Shown here: one piece after another, positions 1 to 10,493 of the stretch
How the letters are laid out: each line of letters opens with the position of its first letter
How positions within the stretch are numbered: the stretch's first letter is position 1
NCBI RefSeq assembly: GCF_000003605.2
Contig: NW_003134348.1
Span: forward strand, 444,811-495,119
Direction of reading: 5' to 3'
From: Saccoglossus kowalevskii
Lineage: Eukaryota; Hemichordata; Enteropneusta; Harrimaniidae
DNA length: 50,309 nucleotides
Notes under the pieces: generated by a model
Told to the model about the DNA's origin: nothing
Databases searched by the model: none
What the model saw: only the letters and a program-made list of their open reading frames with translations
Program-made: the position numbers and the translations under genes

Positions 1-1040
1 CAGTCAACGACGACTGGATCATCAATATTGATGCTTTCCAGGAGCTTAAAGCTATGCGAGATCTACATTTCAGTGGATGGGGTCGCGTTTGACAGCAACA
101 TCAACAGTAAATTACGACTGGAGCACCAGTAGTGATGATGCTGCCCAGGAGCTTGATGCTCTGAGATCTACATTTCAGTGGATAAAGTTGCTTTTGACAG
201 CATTAGTACATTATGCCTAGCTGAAAATGTCCCAATACTGAGACAATTGATGTTCTTTCCCAAGTTGGGATGGGGACAAAAGCTCTCAAAAACGGCTTTA
301 CAAAATTAATGAACGAGGTATGTGCGAAGTTGAGATGGGAGCCAAGCTCGTGGCACATTATTCATTCCCATGTGGCAGTCGACCTCTTTCGGACAGTGAT
401 ATGGCCCGGCTGACAATATATATGCAATTAAAGTGGAACTATTGGAAAGATTACTACTAGTATCACATGTGAATACAGTACATGGTACAAAACAAAGCCA
501 CAATGGCGTATTTAATGACACTTTCAATTTCTATCTGGTGGCGTTACACATTTGTTTTGTTTAAACGATTTGGCATGAGAAGCCATGATGTAAGAGTTAT
601 TAACCGAGTGTTTTTTGTTTCAGGTCTGAGCCTGAGCCTGGAAGACGTCCTATTAGGCTGAAGAAGTATTACTTTGTTTAATCGCGCAGCGAAAATACTA
701 CTGTAACAATCAAGAACTTTGCGTATATCAAGAATGGAAACACAATTATCGGCAAGGAAGGGTCACTTTTGTATTTTTTTTCCTTATTTGTTTGAATGTT
801 TGCTTAGAGTCATGTTTATACAATTACCCGGTCGCATGTTACAGCGGGTTACGGTTATCCAACCATCCATCTTTTTTTTTGATAGTCTATCCCAGCATAA
901 TCTTTGTTGAATCTAGAAAAGACTCTGTATCTGTAGAAATGTTTTGAAGTCGCTTTGTATGAAATACTCATTATGTACAGTTTTGTTAATTTTAAGAGTT
1001 TTTAATTTGCTATGTTATTTACGAAAACCACAAGTTATTT
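1..1040. other. Unassigned sequence with a short tandem duplication
   Basis: No gene is recognisable. The first 205 bases contain two related units (about 10-96 and 115-203) that share the string gatctacatttcagtggat and the ends cgactgga and ttgacagca, offset by about 106 bases. The rest is A+T-rich with short chance open frames only. Confidence 0.5.
10..203. repeat. Two-copy tandem repeat, period about 106 bp
   Basis: Unit 1 starts at cgactggatcatc and unit 2 at cgactggagcacc. Both contain caggagctt, gatctacatttcagtggat and a final tttgacagca. The units are imperfect, with several substitutions and a small length difference. The unit does not resemble a family I know. Confidence 0.7.
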
Positions 1041-1620
1041 TTAGCTCCGCTGTCGACTTTGTCGAGCGGAGCTTATCATATGAGTGATTGTCCGTCGTCG
1101 TCCGCCGTCGTCGTCCGTCGTCGTCGTCCGTCGTCCGTGTCAATGTTTTACTTTTTCGACTTCTTCTTGAAAACTACAAGCCTGAATGCTTTGATACTTG
1201 GTGTATATGTACCTTGGGTAGACCTCTCTCAGATTTGTTCATTTCATGATGATATCTTCAGTTCTCTAATTTTGGTGAATAATTTTGTCATTTTTAGTAA
1301 AAAGTGATATGTTCGACTTCTTGTTGAAAACCGCAAGTGCAATTGCTTTGATATTACATATACAGGTACTACATGTGGACCTCTCTCAGATTTGTTCATT
1401 TTGTAATGATATCTTTAATTCTCTAATTTTGGTGAATATTTTTGTCATTTTTGGTAAAAAGTGATATTTTCGACTTCTTGTTGAAAACCGCAAGTCCAAT
1501 TGCTTTGATATATTATACATATAGGTACTACATGTGGACCTCTCTCAGATTTGTTCATTTTCTAATGATATCTTCTGTTCTTTAATTGCCATGTGCATTG
1601 CTAACAGCGGAGCTATCTCA
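1041..1620. mobile_element. Non-autonomous repeat element with TAGCTCCGCT termini
   Basis: The left end reads tagctccgctgtcgac and immediately folds back on gtcgagcggagct. The right end near 1610 reads agcggagcta, the inverted copy of the left ten bases. Inside are a gtcgtccgtcgtc-rich stretch (1090-1140) and three copies of a unit of about 155 bp. No open frame of note is present, so it would be non-autonomous. No target-site duplication was established. This could also be a dispersed satellite-like repeat rather than a transposon. Confidence 0.55.
1148..1590. repeat. Three tandem units of about 155 bp
   Basis: The marker gacttcttSttgaaaacYRcaag recurs at about 1159, 1315 and 1470. Each is followed by a tgctttgata segment, then gacctctctcagatttgttc and then aatgatatctt. 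Spacing is 155-156 bases. Units 2 and 3 are closer to each other than either is to unit 1. Confidence 0.8.
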
Positions 1621-1784
1621 GCCGACAGGCTGCTTGTTTATTTCTCAGTTAAAACTGAGCAGTACAAACAGGGTAATACAGTCGTTATTTCTAGACTCGA
1701 TTGAGTTGCGTGCCCTGTAAAAATGTTACGGAGATGTGTCGACACTGCATCAGTTATATTCACGTCATCTGAATATCTATTTAG

Positions 1785-1967
1785 GTCAAGCGTCTTCGTG
1801 AAGTGCGTGGCGATGATGCTTTAGAGTTCGGCATTCATTCTTTGCGGACAGGAGGTGCAACTGCCGCATCTAACGCAGATTTAGGGCCAGGGCCGGTCAT
1901 ATACCGCCAAAGTTGGCGTTGCTGTTGACTCGCTGACTAGTCATTTGTCAATTTCGCAAACTTTGTA
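1785..1967 (+). pseudogene. Tyrosine recombinase (DIRS/Ngaro/Crypton type) C-terminal remnant
   Basis: One frame from 1785 reads VKRLREVRGDDALEF followed by IHSLRTGGATAASNAD. This matches the conserved H-x-x-R box of eukaryotic tyrosine recombinases found in DIRS-like retroelements and Cryptons. The frame then degenerates and stops. From 1927, in another frame, DSLTSHLSISQTL and a TAG stop resemble the usual extreme C-terminus of such enzymes. The segment that would carry the catalytic tyrosine is missing or scrambled, so the gene is dead. Only the last 60 or so codons are visible; no reverse transcriptase is found upstream in the window. The repeats that follow favour a Ngaro-like assignment. 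Confidence 0.7.
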
Positions 1968-1995
1968 GGTGTACGGGCCCGTTTTTTTTTATATC

Positions 1996-2078
1996 TACGT
2001 GGCCGCACCTGGCATGAACCTTACGTTATGTAAGTGTGTGTGTTGTACATTGTCGGATGTGACGAGTCTAGTAAAGAC
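1996..2078 (+). repeat. Direct repeat B1 of a split-direct-repeat retroelement
   Basis: This 83-base segment starts tacgtggccgcacctggcat and ends gagtctagtaaagac. It is nearly identical to 2645-2725. The differences are one substitution (ttacgttatg against ttaccttatg) and a GT dinucleotide copy number. It begins about 30 bases after the recombinase remnant's stop. Confidence 0.85.
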
Positions 2079-2644
2079 ATAATGTTAACCGCGTTTCGCA
2101 GTATAGCGGTTAACTATTGTCTGTTCGTGATGGCAAACAGACGGGTATGGTATGTGGGGTCATGTGACAAGGGGTATTTAAGTGGAGGACAGAAGGTTGA
2201 ATGTCAGTCTAGGCCAGTTTCGCTACAGTGCAGTTTTCAACTTGTTGTTTTGTAAGTTTGTTGTATAATACAGGGCGACACCCGCCACCTTCCCGGCCTG
2301 GGCACGTTCGACAGTGCGACGGGTACAGGTTTCCAGGTATTTTTTGTCCCCAAAGGGTTTCGTTTTATTCCTGGTTTTTCCTGGGCGGTCGGCGTGCCAG
2401 TAACGGGGGTTACTATTTTGTCGATGTTTTTGTCAGTTATTTTAAATGTTTCTTTGACCGAGTAATGTTAATGCCATTTGCCGAGCATCAATAGTCGATC
2501 TTTTTTGCCGTCCATGCAAGTTATTTTTTCTCTCATTTAGTTTATTTCAATTTGAACACTACATGCAATGTAATGGCAGCCGTTTTTAGTCGGCTTTTTT
2601 TAGTGTGTTTTGTTAAATAAATGGTTCACCGGACCGACTGCACA
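2079..2644 (+). mobile_element. A2-like internal segment between the two direct repeats, with promoter-like sequence
   Basis: The segment lies between the two 81-83 bp direct repeats. It begins with an inverted repeat (gttaaccgc at about 2085, gcggttaac at about 2107). It carries a TATA-like ggtatttaagt near 2170, as expected if it contains the element's promoter, and ends with gttaaataaatgg, a possible polyadenylation signal. In Ngaro-type elements an A2 segment between B1 and B2 duplicates the element's 5' end; that 5' copy is not in this window, so the role is inferred. Confidence 0.5.
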
Positions 2645-2725
2645 TACGTGGCCGCACCTGGCATGAACCTTACCTTATGTAAGTGTGTGTTGTACATTGT
2701 CGGATGTGACGAGTCTAGTAAAGAC
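2645..2725 (+). repeat. Direct repeat B2 (second copy of 1996-2078)
   Basis: This copy is separated from the first by 566 bases. The near identity suggests recent amplification or gene conversion compared with the decayed recombinase beside it. Confidence 0.85.
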
Positions 2726-3329
2726 GTCCCATATCTAACAGGACGCGGCGTTACGACCACCGCCCTCTAATTAACTTAGTATGTACACCAGGGGCGGCGG
2801 CACGAAATGTGCTCACCAACCAACCTGAAATCTAGACCTTCTGAAATGCTATTTCTTATTGAGGGGCAAATTGTGCTGACAAGGGTTTCAGCTTGATTTG
2901 GGGGAGAGAGACCCCCCAACATTTGTTATCACGTGAATGGTGTCAACCCTGCGTACTTATCACGTAATTAGGAGGGACAACACAAATATATTCATGTTTG
3001 AAATGCGTGACTCTGTGTACTGCGATTAGAAAGTTCGTATTTTATCGTTGTTTTTGTACATAACAGACACATTTGAATTAGTGAATAGGTGGTCAATATC
3101 AACTACTTTTTCGTGTTTGAATAATATTCTCTTTAATAACACCTCGTGATTATTCAAATTAGGTAGGTGATCGACACGTGGTAATATTCAGTAGTGACAC
3201 AAGAGCCCGATTAAATCACCAGTGTACCAGAGATGTGTATCTCGCAAATCGATGATTGTTTTGATTATCATGATTACCATGTTTATTTTTTTTTCAAACA
3301 CGATTTCTTATAATTATAATGAGAGCAGT

Positions 3330-3560
3330 AGTAACTCTGCCAGATTTTGTTTTTCTGAATCTGTATTACGTCACTTCCTCCACCACACTGCCACCAACGT
3401 TCATCTGAATTTATGCCCACATGTTGATATTGTTGATGATTTAATAGAAGCTATTTTGAATGCAGTATTAACAACATACTCAGTGGCAAAACAGAACACA
3501 AAAATTTCCATAGCTCATCGTTTTTGTTTCGTGGCCACAATTCGCAAAAACATCGAGTCA
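3330..3560 (+). repeat. Diverged repeat, copy 1 of 2
   Basis: This copy shares ctgtattacgtcacttcctc, cacatgttgatat and gttgatgatttaat with the segment at 6680-6870. It is part of a 118-codon open frame (3222-3578). The peptide VDIVDDL followed by VLTTYSVAKQN recurs, in altered form, in the second copy. No family is recognised. Confidence 0.5.
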
Positions 3561-6500
3561 TGGATCAATTTGATTTAACATTTTTCAAAAATTCCGTGAT
3601 TCTTCTCGTTTTATATTTCGTTTCCCAATATTCAACGAAACATGGACAATCAATTTGTGAGTGAGATAAAGGAACATAAACTTATTCTCAACAACAGGTG
3701 CAACAGGTGGTAGACAATGTTTTCTTGTCAGATGAATTATCAAAAACGTTATTTTTAATCTTCGCAGAGGAAGTCATGACTGACAGCGCGATATAGTTGA
3801 TTAGATATGATTATAATGTTTATAAACATATTAACATGTGGCATTACATTGATAATTCATATGTATAATATGTCGACACTGTAAACGTTAAAAAGAGTAC
3901 GTCATTATCTTTTATAATATATGGAACATCTAATAGGTAATGGTATTTATTCAATAGAATAAGAAGTTTTGGACAAAGTATCCCTGGGAAAGTACACTCC
4001 CAACAATCAGTAATGAAGAAGCTAAAACGGACATATTATCAAACTATTCACATTAATTGTTAAACTGATGACACCACATGCCGTATAATAGATTGGCAGC
4101 GATCGGAACACCAACTTAGAAGGATACAAATCCGTGAACATCATGATGGGATGAGTGTGAGCGGCGGGAATCAGTCGATGGATTGACTTATTTCTAATTG
4201 CTAAAAAACCGTTGAACCATACTGTCTCACTAACATACTATTGTATTCAGATATGGGTTGATTGACAGATGTTACTTTGCTATAATTTCATGTAAATATG
4301 GCTTTGAAATATTGCGATTCAGTACCTGAAAACTTTATTTGCTTCAGCTGATGTCAAAAATAATGTGTTGTAAATATTGCCCAATGTGTTTGTTGTTTAT
4401 TGTAGTATATGCTGTAAATAGATCGATATATAGTTGATTTTAAATTGTTGTTAAACGACTGGAGTACTTTGTGCTTTTATACGTAGTTTCAAGGTTATTC
4501 AAGGTCGCTGGATCAAGGAATTGGCGCCACCAAGTGATAAGTCAGTGACAAATGTTGCCATGTAAATTGTCGTATCTGTGCCAAAATACATTAGTAACTA
4601 CAAAATAAATCATAAAACTTGATATCCGCCACTCCAAATGAAACAATGTAATCTATACGAACCACTTATTTAACCTAAACAATCCGCCTGTTTAGTGTAG
4701 CTTTGAACCAAGAAATGGTTTAACTGAAATAAATAAATAAAAAAATAAATTAACTAACTAATAAATCCACTCAATACATGCTAAACATGCCTACAAACAC
4801 ACGGTACAAACATAATTAAAATGTGATACCATGTCGTGTCACACCGGCATTTCTGTCGCCGGTTTAGCGATAAGAATAGTTTTCATAGCCACCAGCAATC
4901 AGTCTCAGATATAGCTGTGTCCTATTCCAAATCGCATTTTTTGTCACCATACAGAATAAATGACGACATCTCTCAAAGACGTCCGTCCACAAATCACTTT
5001 GACAGCCATCGAAAATACAATAAATACATTTTAATGCATCTCACAACGTCTGCCATTTCATTTCAAAAACTTTTAAACCATCATGACGTCCAGTCTCTCC
5101 AAATATTACCTAAGCACAGTTGATGCCTATTCAGTGCAGTCCTCAAGTGGTCAGTGCACTTTGTCTTTACTTACTTGACTTATTGATTTCCGAGTGTCCA
5201 GTATCGTTCTGTAAATAGTAACAGTGTCCATCTGAACGGGTGATTTAGTAAGATAATGCCGTTCTTTTGGACATACGTATCTAATAGGGCCACAGGAAAT
5301 AAATTCATTGTTTCTTGAATTCTTCAAATAAAAAACATTTACCAATTACGCACATTCAAGTAGCATTTAGATAAAAAGTAACACTACATTGGATTGGTCG
5401 GGCAAGTAGGTTATGGTATTGCAGCGTACCGCCGAATATATTACACAGAACCCACTATATAAACCTGTTTATTTATTGTCTCTCCGTGTCATTAACGTCA
5501 GACATCGCGGGAATTTAAAATTACCAATTTACTTTTTACATAACTGAAATACCGTGTTCATTTGCGTCGTCTACGCTTTTACAGATTATTGTAGTGTTAT
5601 ATATTCTTACGTCACAGAATACAAAGCATTGCTAGCAGTTTCAAACAACAAACATAACTATTGTTTTTCACAACTTTATTTTAAAAAAATATCCCCCAAA
5701 TGCTCACTGTGGTTGAAACATTTGCAATATTAAGTAAATAATACTGAATTGACATACTAAGTGATACACTGACTGTTTTCTGTACTCACGAAACAATACA
5801 ATATATTAGTATGTCCCACTCTAATACAAGACAGTGACTGTGTCATTGTGACTTTATGAATCCGTACACAAATTCCATATATATATACGGCAAATTGAAA
5901 ACTGTAATTCTGAACAACAACGTTAAATTTGAAATCATCATTTTAGTTGAGAACAAGTTCTGTTTTTTATGGCCCAAATGCTACTGATATCAAAACCACA
6001 ATCGCAGATTCGCTTCTCGTGAGTGTAGGCGTGGTTTTAATAGTAGCACATGAACGAGGTCGACTATGTAATGTCGGGCAAGCACGAGTTGATTCATAAT
6101 TAAAGTGTGTGACTAATATGTGATTGAATGAGTGGTTAGCAGCATTTGGTAAACCAACTTTTGTAAATTAGTAAATTTGTCCAATCATATCCGAAACGAA
6201 ATCGTTGTCGTAATTGGTGTGAAATATTTTTTCTTGAAACAGATAAGGGTTTGGTCATTTATAATCGAGGAGGGATGTTTACGCGATCATGTATCCAGAA
6301 TTTGTTTTTTACACTTTTTCGCTTTCATTACAGCAGTATATGCATTTCCATACCACGTTTTAATTAGTAAACGACTCACTGACTTTTAGATATAACTATT
6401 AATAAGCACCTTTAAGTTACTCTTTAACTACCCTATTTATGTCAAAGTATGGGCCCTTATCAGTTGTAAGGGTTTTATCCCATGAGTCAAATTTTGCTGA

Positions 6501-6679
6501 CTTGCACAGTTTTACCGAAAATGCTTGCTGACATTTTGCCCACCAGTTACCTACCTCATATTGAAACATTACGTTAAACAAAATATGCACTCAAACGAGG
6601 GAGAATCCGCGTTTAGTATTATATTAGGATTGTCATTTATTCAAAAAACGATAAGATAATAATACTGACGGTAAATCTT

Positions 6680-6870
6680 CATTTCTGAAAATCTGCATTT
6701 ACGTCACTTCTTCCGTAGCCTGTCCTTAATTTCCATCCAAATTGTTAAAAACACATGTTGATTTCACAAGTCGATATCGTGGATGATTTAATGAATATTG
6801 AGGTCAACTCAGTATTTACAACTCCCTAGGCTGCTAAACAAAACAATAATATAGCTGTAACCACTCGTAC
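6680..6870 (+). repeat. Diverged repeat, copy 2 of 2
   Basis: In the frame starting at 6770 it reads VDIVDDLMNIEVNSVFTTP, then a stop, then AAKQNNN. This parallels copy 1 at 3423 onward. The stop means it is not coding now. The two copies are in the same orientation, 3.35 kb apart. Confidence 0.5.
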
Positions 6871-9800
6871 CAAAACATTGTCAACTTTCACAGCATTGTA
6901 AAACTTGATGGTCATTAGAGAATAATATTAGCTGATTGTACTCAGAACAAACAAAGAAACAACATATATCTACATCGACGAATTTTATATAAAAAATGAG
7001 CTATATCTAAATTGTTAGATTTCACGTAGTCTACATATCATTATCGTCAACAAATCTAGGCGCTGAGTTATTTGGTGATGTCAGAGAACCACAACCCAAC
7101 GAGAATAACATTTCATGACTAAAATAAATACGATGTATCATCCGTGGACTTACTAGTGTTAATATTACTATGACACAATGGTATTACTATGATTCAATGA
7201 GGGCGTAGTCTAACATGGCGATGTTTGTAAACATATTCCGGGTGTCTTATTGTCATGGTGATCACAATGACGATGTTGTATTTCATCGATTTACACTAGA
7301 GAACGGATTTAGACTATTGTATACGTTAAAGCAGGTTAATCGCAAAACCATTGGGCTTACTTTTAAATTAGTGACAGTAAGTATCAAATTGTAGGCGTCG
7401 CGACATATCTTCCAATAGATTAAACAGTGACCGTCCAATCAGCGTGGATATCTACGACTCTGTCAACAAGTTAATGGGGCAAGTGTGTGTTTGTAGATCA
7501 AGTTGATACTACAACGATATCACTAGTGGAAGATTGCAAGAAATTACATGTTTGTAAAAACGTCCGTGTATCGTATTGATTTGCAAATAAAATATCTAAC
7601 ATAAAGGTGCTCTCCCTCAATAAAGTCACTTTTAGATTAGATTAGCTTACACGGAGCCAGAAATAGAGAAATAACGTGGGTAGGTTGTCTTGATATCAAG
7701 ATATGCCTAATTAACTTATATACACTCACTTAGATAAGATAAGAGTAATGCCCACGTGACTGTTTTACAGCAAAACTCAGAGGTGTGTCACGAGACATGG
7801 GAGTTGTCCCGAGAGTTGGGTTTTTTTTTTATTGTACCTAGATAGACGTGCCTTAGATAGATTGAAATCAAAAATATTGTGAAAATAAGCGATCCAATTA
7901 ACATTAATATTGAATTAATATCACTGAAACATTATCAAGTTACAAGATAGCCGGCACAGTCCCAGCCTCCGTACGATTTTGTTAAGCTCACCTGTACCAT
8001 CGTGAGTATTTGGACAAAAATAAAAAAGACGGTCACCGACCTCTTTTGACAATGGTTATCGGCCACATTATGCCCCAGATAGTACACAAGGCTGTTTTTC
8101 AAATCGATTATTGAATGTGTTCATAACAACAGGATTTCAAAACAAACAAAAAAGGTCACCTACATTTTAAAAGTTATTTTTAGGTTTTTCCCTCTATTAA
8201 CTTTGTAATTGGCGATATATCATATTTTCACATACATTGAATGTGACGTAGATACAGTAGCGACCACCTTCATATTTGTCGGTGAAATTCAAATAATGCA
8301 AGGACAAATAAAGGCTAGACATCTAGATCTCAAACTATATTTATTTCACATCAGCATTGCGTGTATATAAAAGAAGTGTTGCATCATGACGTATTGTACT
8401 TTGAATTCAAGGCAAAATGTTCGGGTTCCCAAAGCGTTGAATTCCCGTTTGGCATGACGCCACCGCGATTCTTAGTTCAATGCGAAGCTACTTGAAAGAT
8501 TGTACGTGATTGGCTACCCAACCCGGACGCCTAACATTCAGACCAATAAGAGAGCAACTTGTTTTTAGATATGATTTTCAGATACGCGTATTGGCTTTGG
8601 CAATATGTTCCGACTTAGATCATAAATATTCTTTAGTGAAATGTACATCCCAACCAAAATTTCAGTATGCACATTTTATGAGAACAATGAATACAAATTC
8701 AGAAGGTTCAGTATCTGTGCACTCCGTACTCCATTAACGAATTGCGTAATAAAATGTCTAAGATTTTGGGGCATGCCCTCTTTGCATTTTGTGCAGAATT
8801 ATAAGTATACAATATATAATAATATATATAATCACAGATGGTCTGAAACGGTGGACTCTTAAGTCAGATAACACGCTTTTACGTAATGTATTGCCATTGC
8901 TCCAGTAAACGGTTGGCGTGCCATGTCCAGAAATTAGTAAAGGGAACTCAATATTCATCACTAAAGCAATTAGCCGAGAAATATTTCCAGAAATATTGGG
9001 AAAAAACACAAAATATTTATCAGAATCATCGTTAAAGTATTTTACGGAATGCAAAACGCGTTATTTAAAAGCGGAACAGATGTCATATGATTTTCAAAGT
9101 ACGATCTTTATGTTTATTCATATAATTTGCGAAAGGAGCACAGTCCGCTGACATGTGCATCGTTATGCACTACATTATGGGGACGTTTTACATCGAGGTT
9201 TTTAACATTTCAAAAAAACAAAAGCAAAAACTCGCGTTTTAAAACTATTGAAATAAGTATTTTTTGAAGGATATGTGTGCTTTCGCGATAACCAAAACTT
9301 AAAAAAACAAATACAAGCAAATAAATTTGAATGAAATAAAATATATTTGAAAAAAGCCCTAACTGGGATCTTATTTTGATCAAATTGCGTTTATCAAAAA
9401 ATCCCGATAACCCACAGCGAGGTAACGCCGATGAGATTGAAATTCTAGTTATCGTATTCCCACGTATTTTATTTCAATTTGTGACGATGACGTCGTCTGC
9501 TAAATAACATTGTCACGTGTCCATGTCCATATAGACCATGAATTCTATGAGATTTGAATATTTGGCTATGATGCTATTTCTATTTTATGCATGCATTTAT
9601 AAAAACGAACTTGCCAAGAGTTAATTTCTAGTTTTGTTCCATGCAGCAGAACGTACGGATATACCAATATGTGTTTCTTCACAACTTCGAACAAGGAAAA
9701 TAATCCAGTAGGAAATACTGTATAAATTGTAGCGATAATTGAAACCAAATGATGAACTACAATTACAATACATTTTATTTTATAAAGTGTCCCTCCTCCT

Positions 9801-10399
9801 TTAGTGGTCACCACCCCTCTACAGTAATAAATTCTACCAGACAGCCTATTATCAGATTATGATAGTAACCTAGATCTGTAATATTAGGCGCAGAATAAGC
9901 GAGAATAACTGATCAGCAACCGCAGTGGCGTTCAAGCGGCGTTCAAATTCACTCACTTTCGAACAAATCATTACGAGTTACGCTGTATGTACTGTGCTTG
10001 TTTGCCAGCATGCTCCGTTTTTTAAACAGATCTTGATGACACTGCGTTGATGGGCTCATCGAAAAATAGGTGATCTATTATTTAGGGTTAACTCGTTAGT
10101 AAATACTACAGAAATACGTAACTGATAAATAAATACTATCGTAATAGAATATAAGACTGCGCAATTGTTGAATCCTCTTTCCCATCGAGGTCGGCGAGTA
10201 ACACGCAGGACAATTTCGATCGTCTCTACGACGCGCGCACGGAAAGGAAACACAAGTAACAACTCCCTGCCACAACGACAAGCGGTTCAAGAACAAAGCG
10301 GATAGAACAAGTACCGAATTACATAATTTCAGATCGTTTAATTTTTAATGTTGGATCAGCTTGTTTATAACACGGTACATTGCTTTAACTGGCTACGAC

Positions 10400-10493
10400 A
10401 TGGGGAGAAAAGGCAAAGCAGATTTCTCAGCCCAGGCGGACATTGCTGGAGACCCGCCGCCAAAGTATATAAGTGAAGACGAATATAAAGACA
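10400..10493 (+). CDS. SLC15-a exon 1
   Basis: This exon encodes the start of the cytosolic N-terminus (MGRKGKADFSAQADIAGD...). It ends in phase 1 at the donor acA|gtaagt. The sequence is unlike exon 1 of SLC15-b, as expected for a poorly constrained tail. Confidence 0.85.

Larger units (their letters stand above)
2726..10399. other. Long intergenic region without a recognised gene
   Basis: A broken right end of a TTAA-type MITE occurs at about 2734-2770 (ggcgttacgaccaccgccctctaa). Two related segments at about 3330-3560 and 6680-6870 are listed separately. Around 4726-4760 there is an aaataaat-rich simple stretch. No exon with convincing splice sites and family similarity was found on either strand. 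The 5' untranslated region and promoter of SLC15-a must lie at the right end or further left, but no TATA box or initiator can be singled out. Confidence 0.5.

Noticed and set aside
3222..3578. 118-codon open frame as a protein gene
   Set aside because: No family match, no splice or promoter support, and its related copy at 6680-6870 contains a stop. Listed as a repeat instead.
8510..9151. Several overlapping 70-100 codon frames on both strands
   Set aside because: They overlap one another in different frames, show no family similarity, and have composition like the surrounding non-coding sequence.
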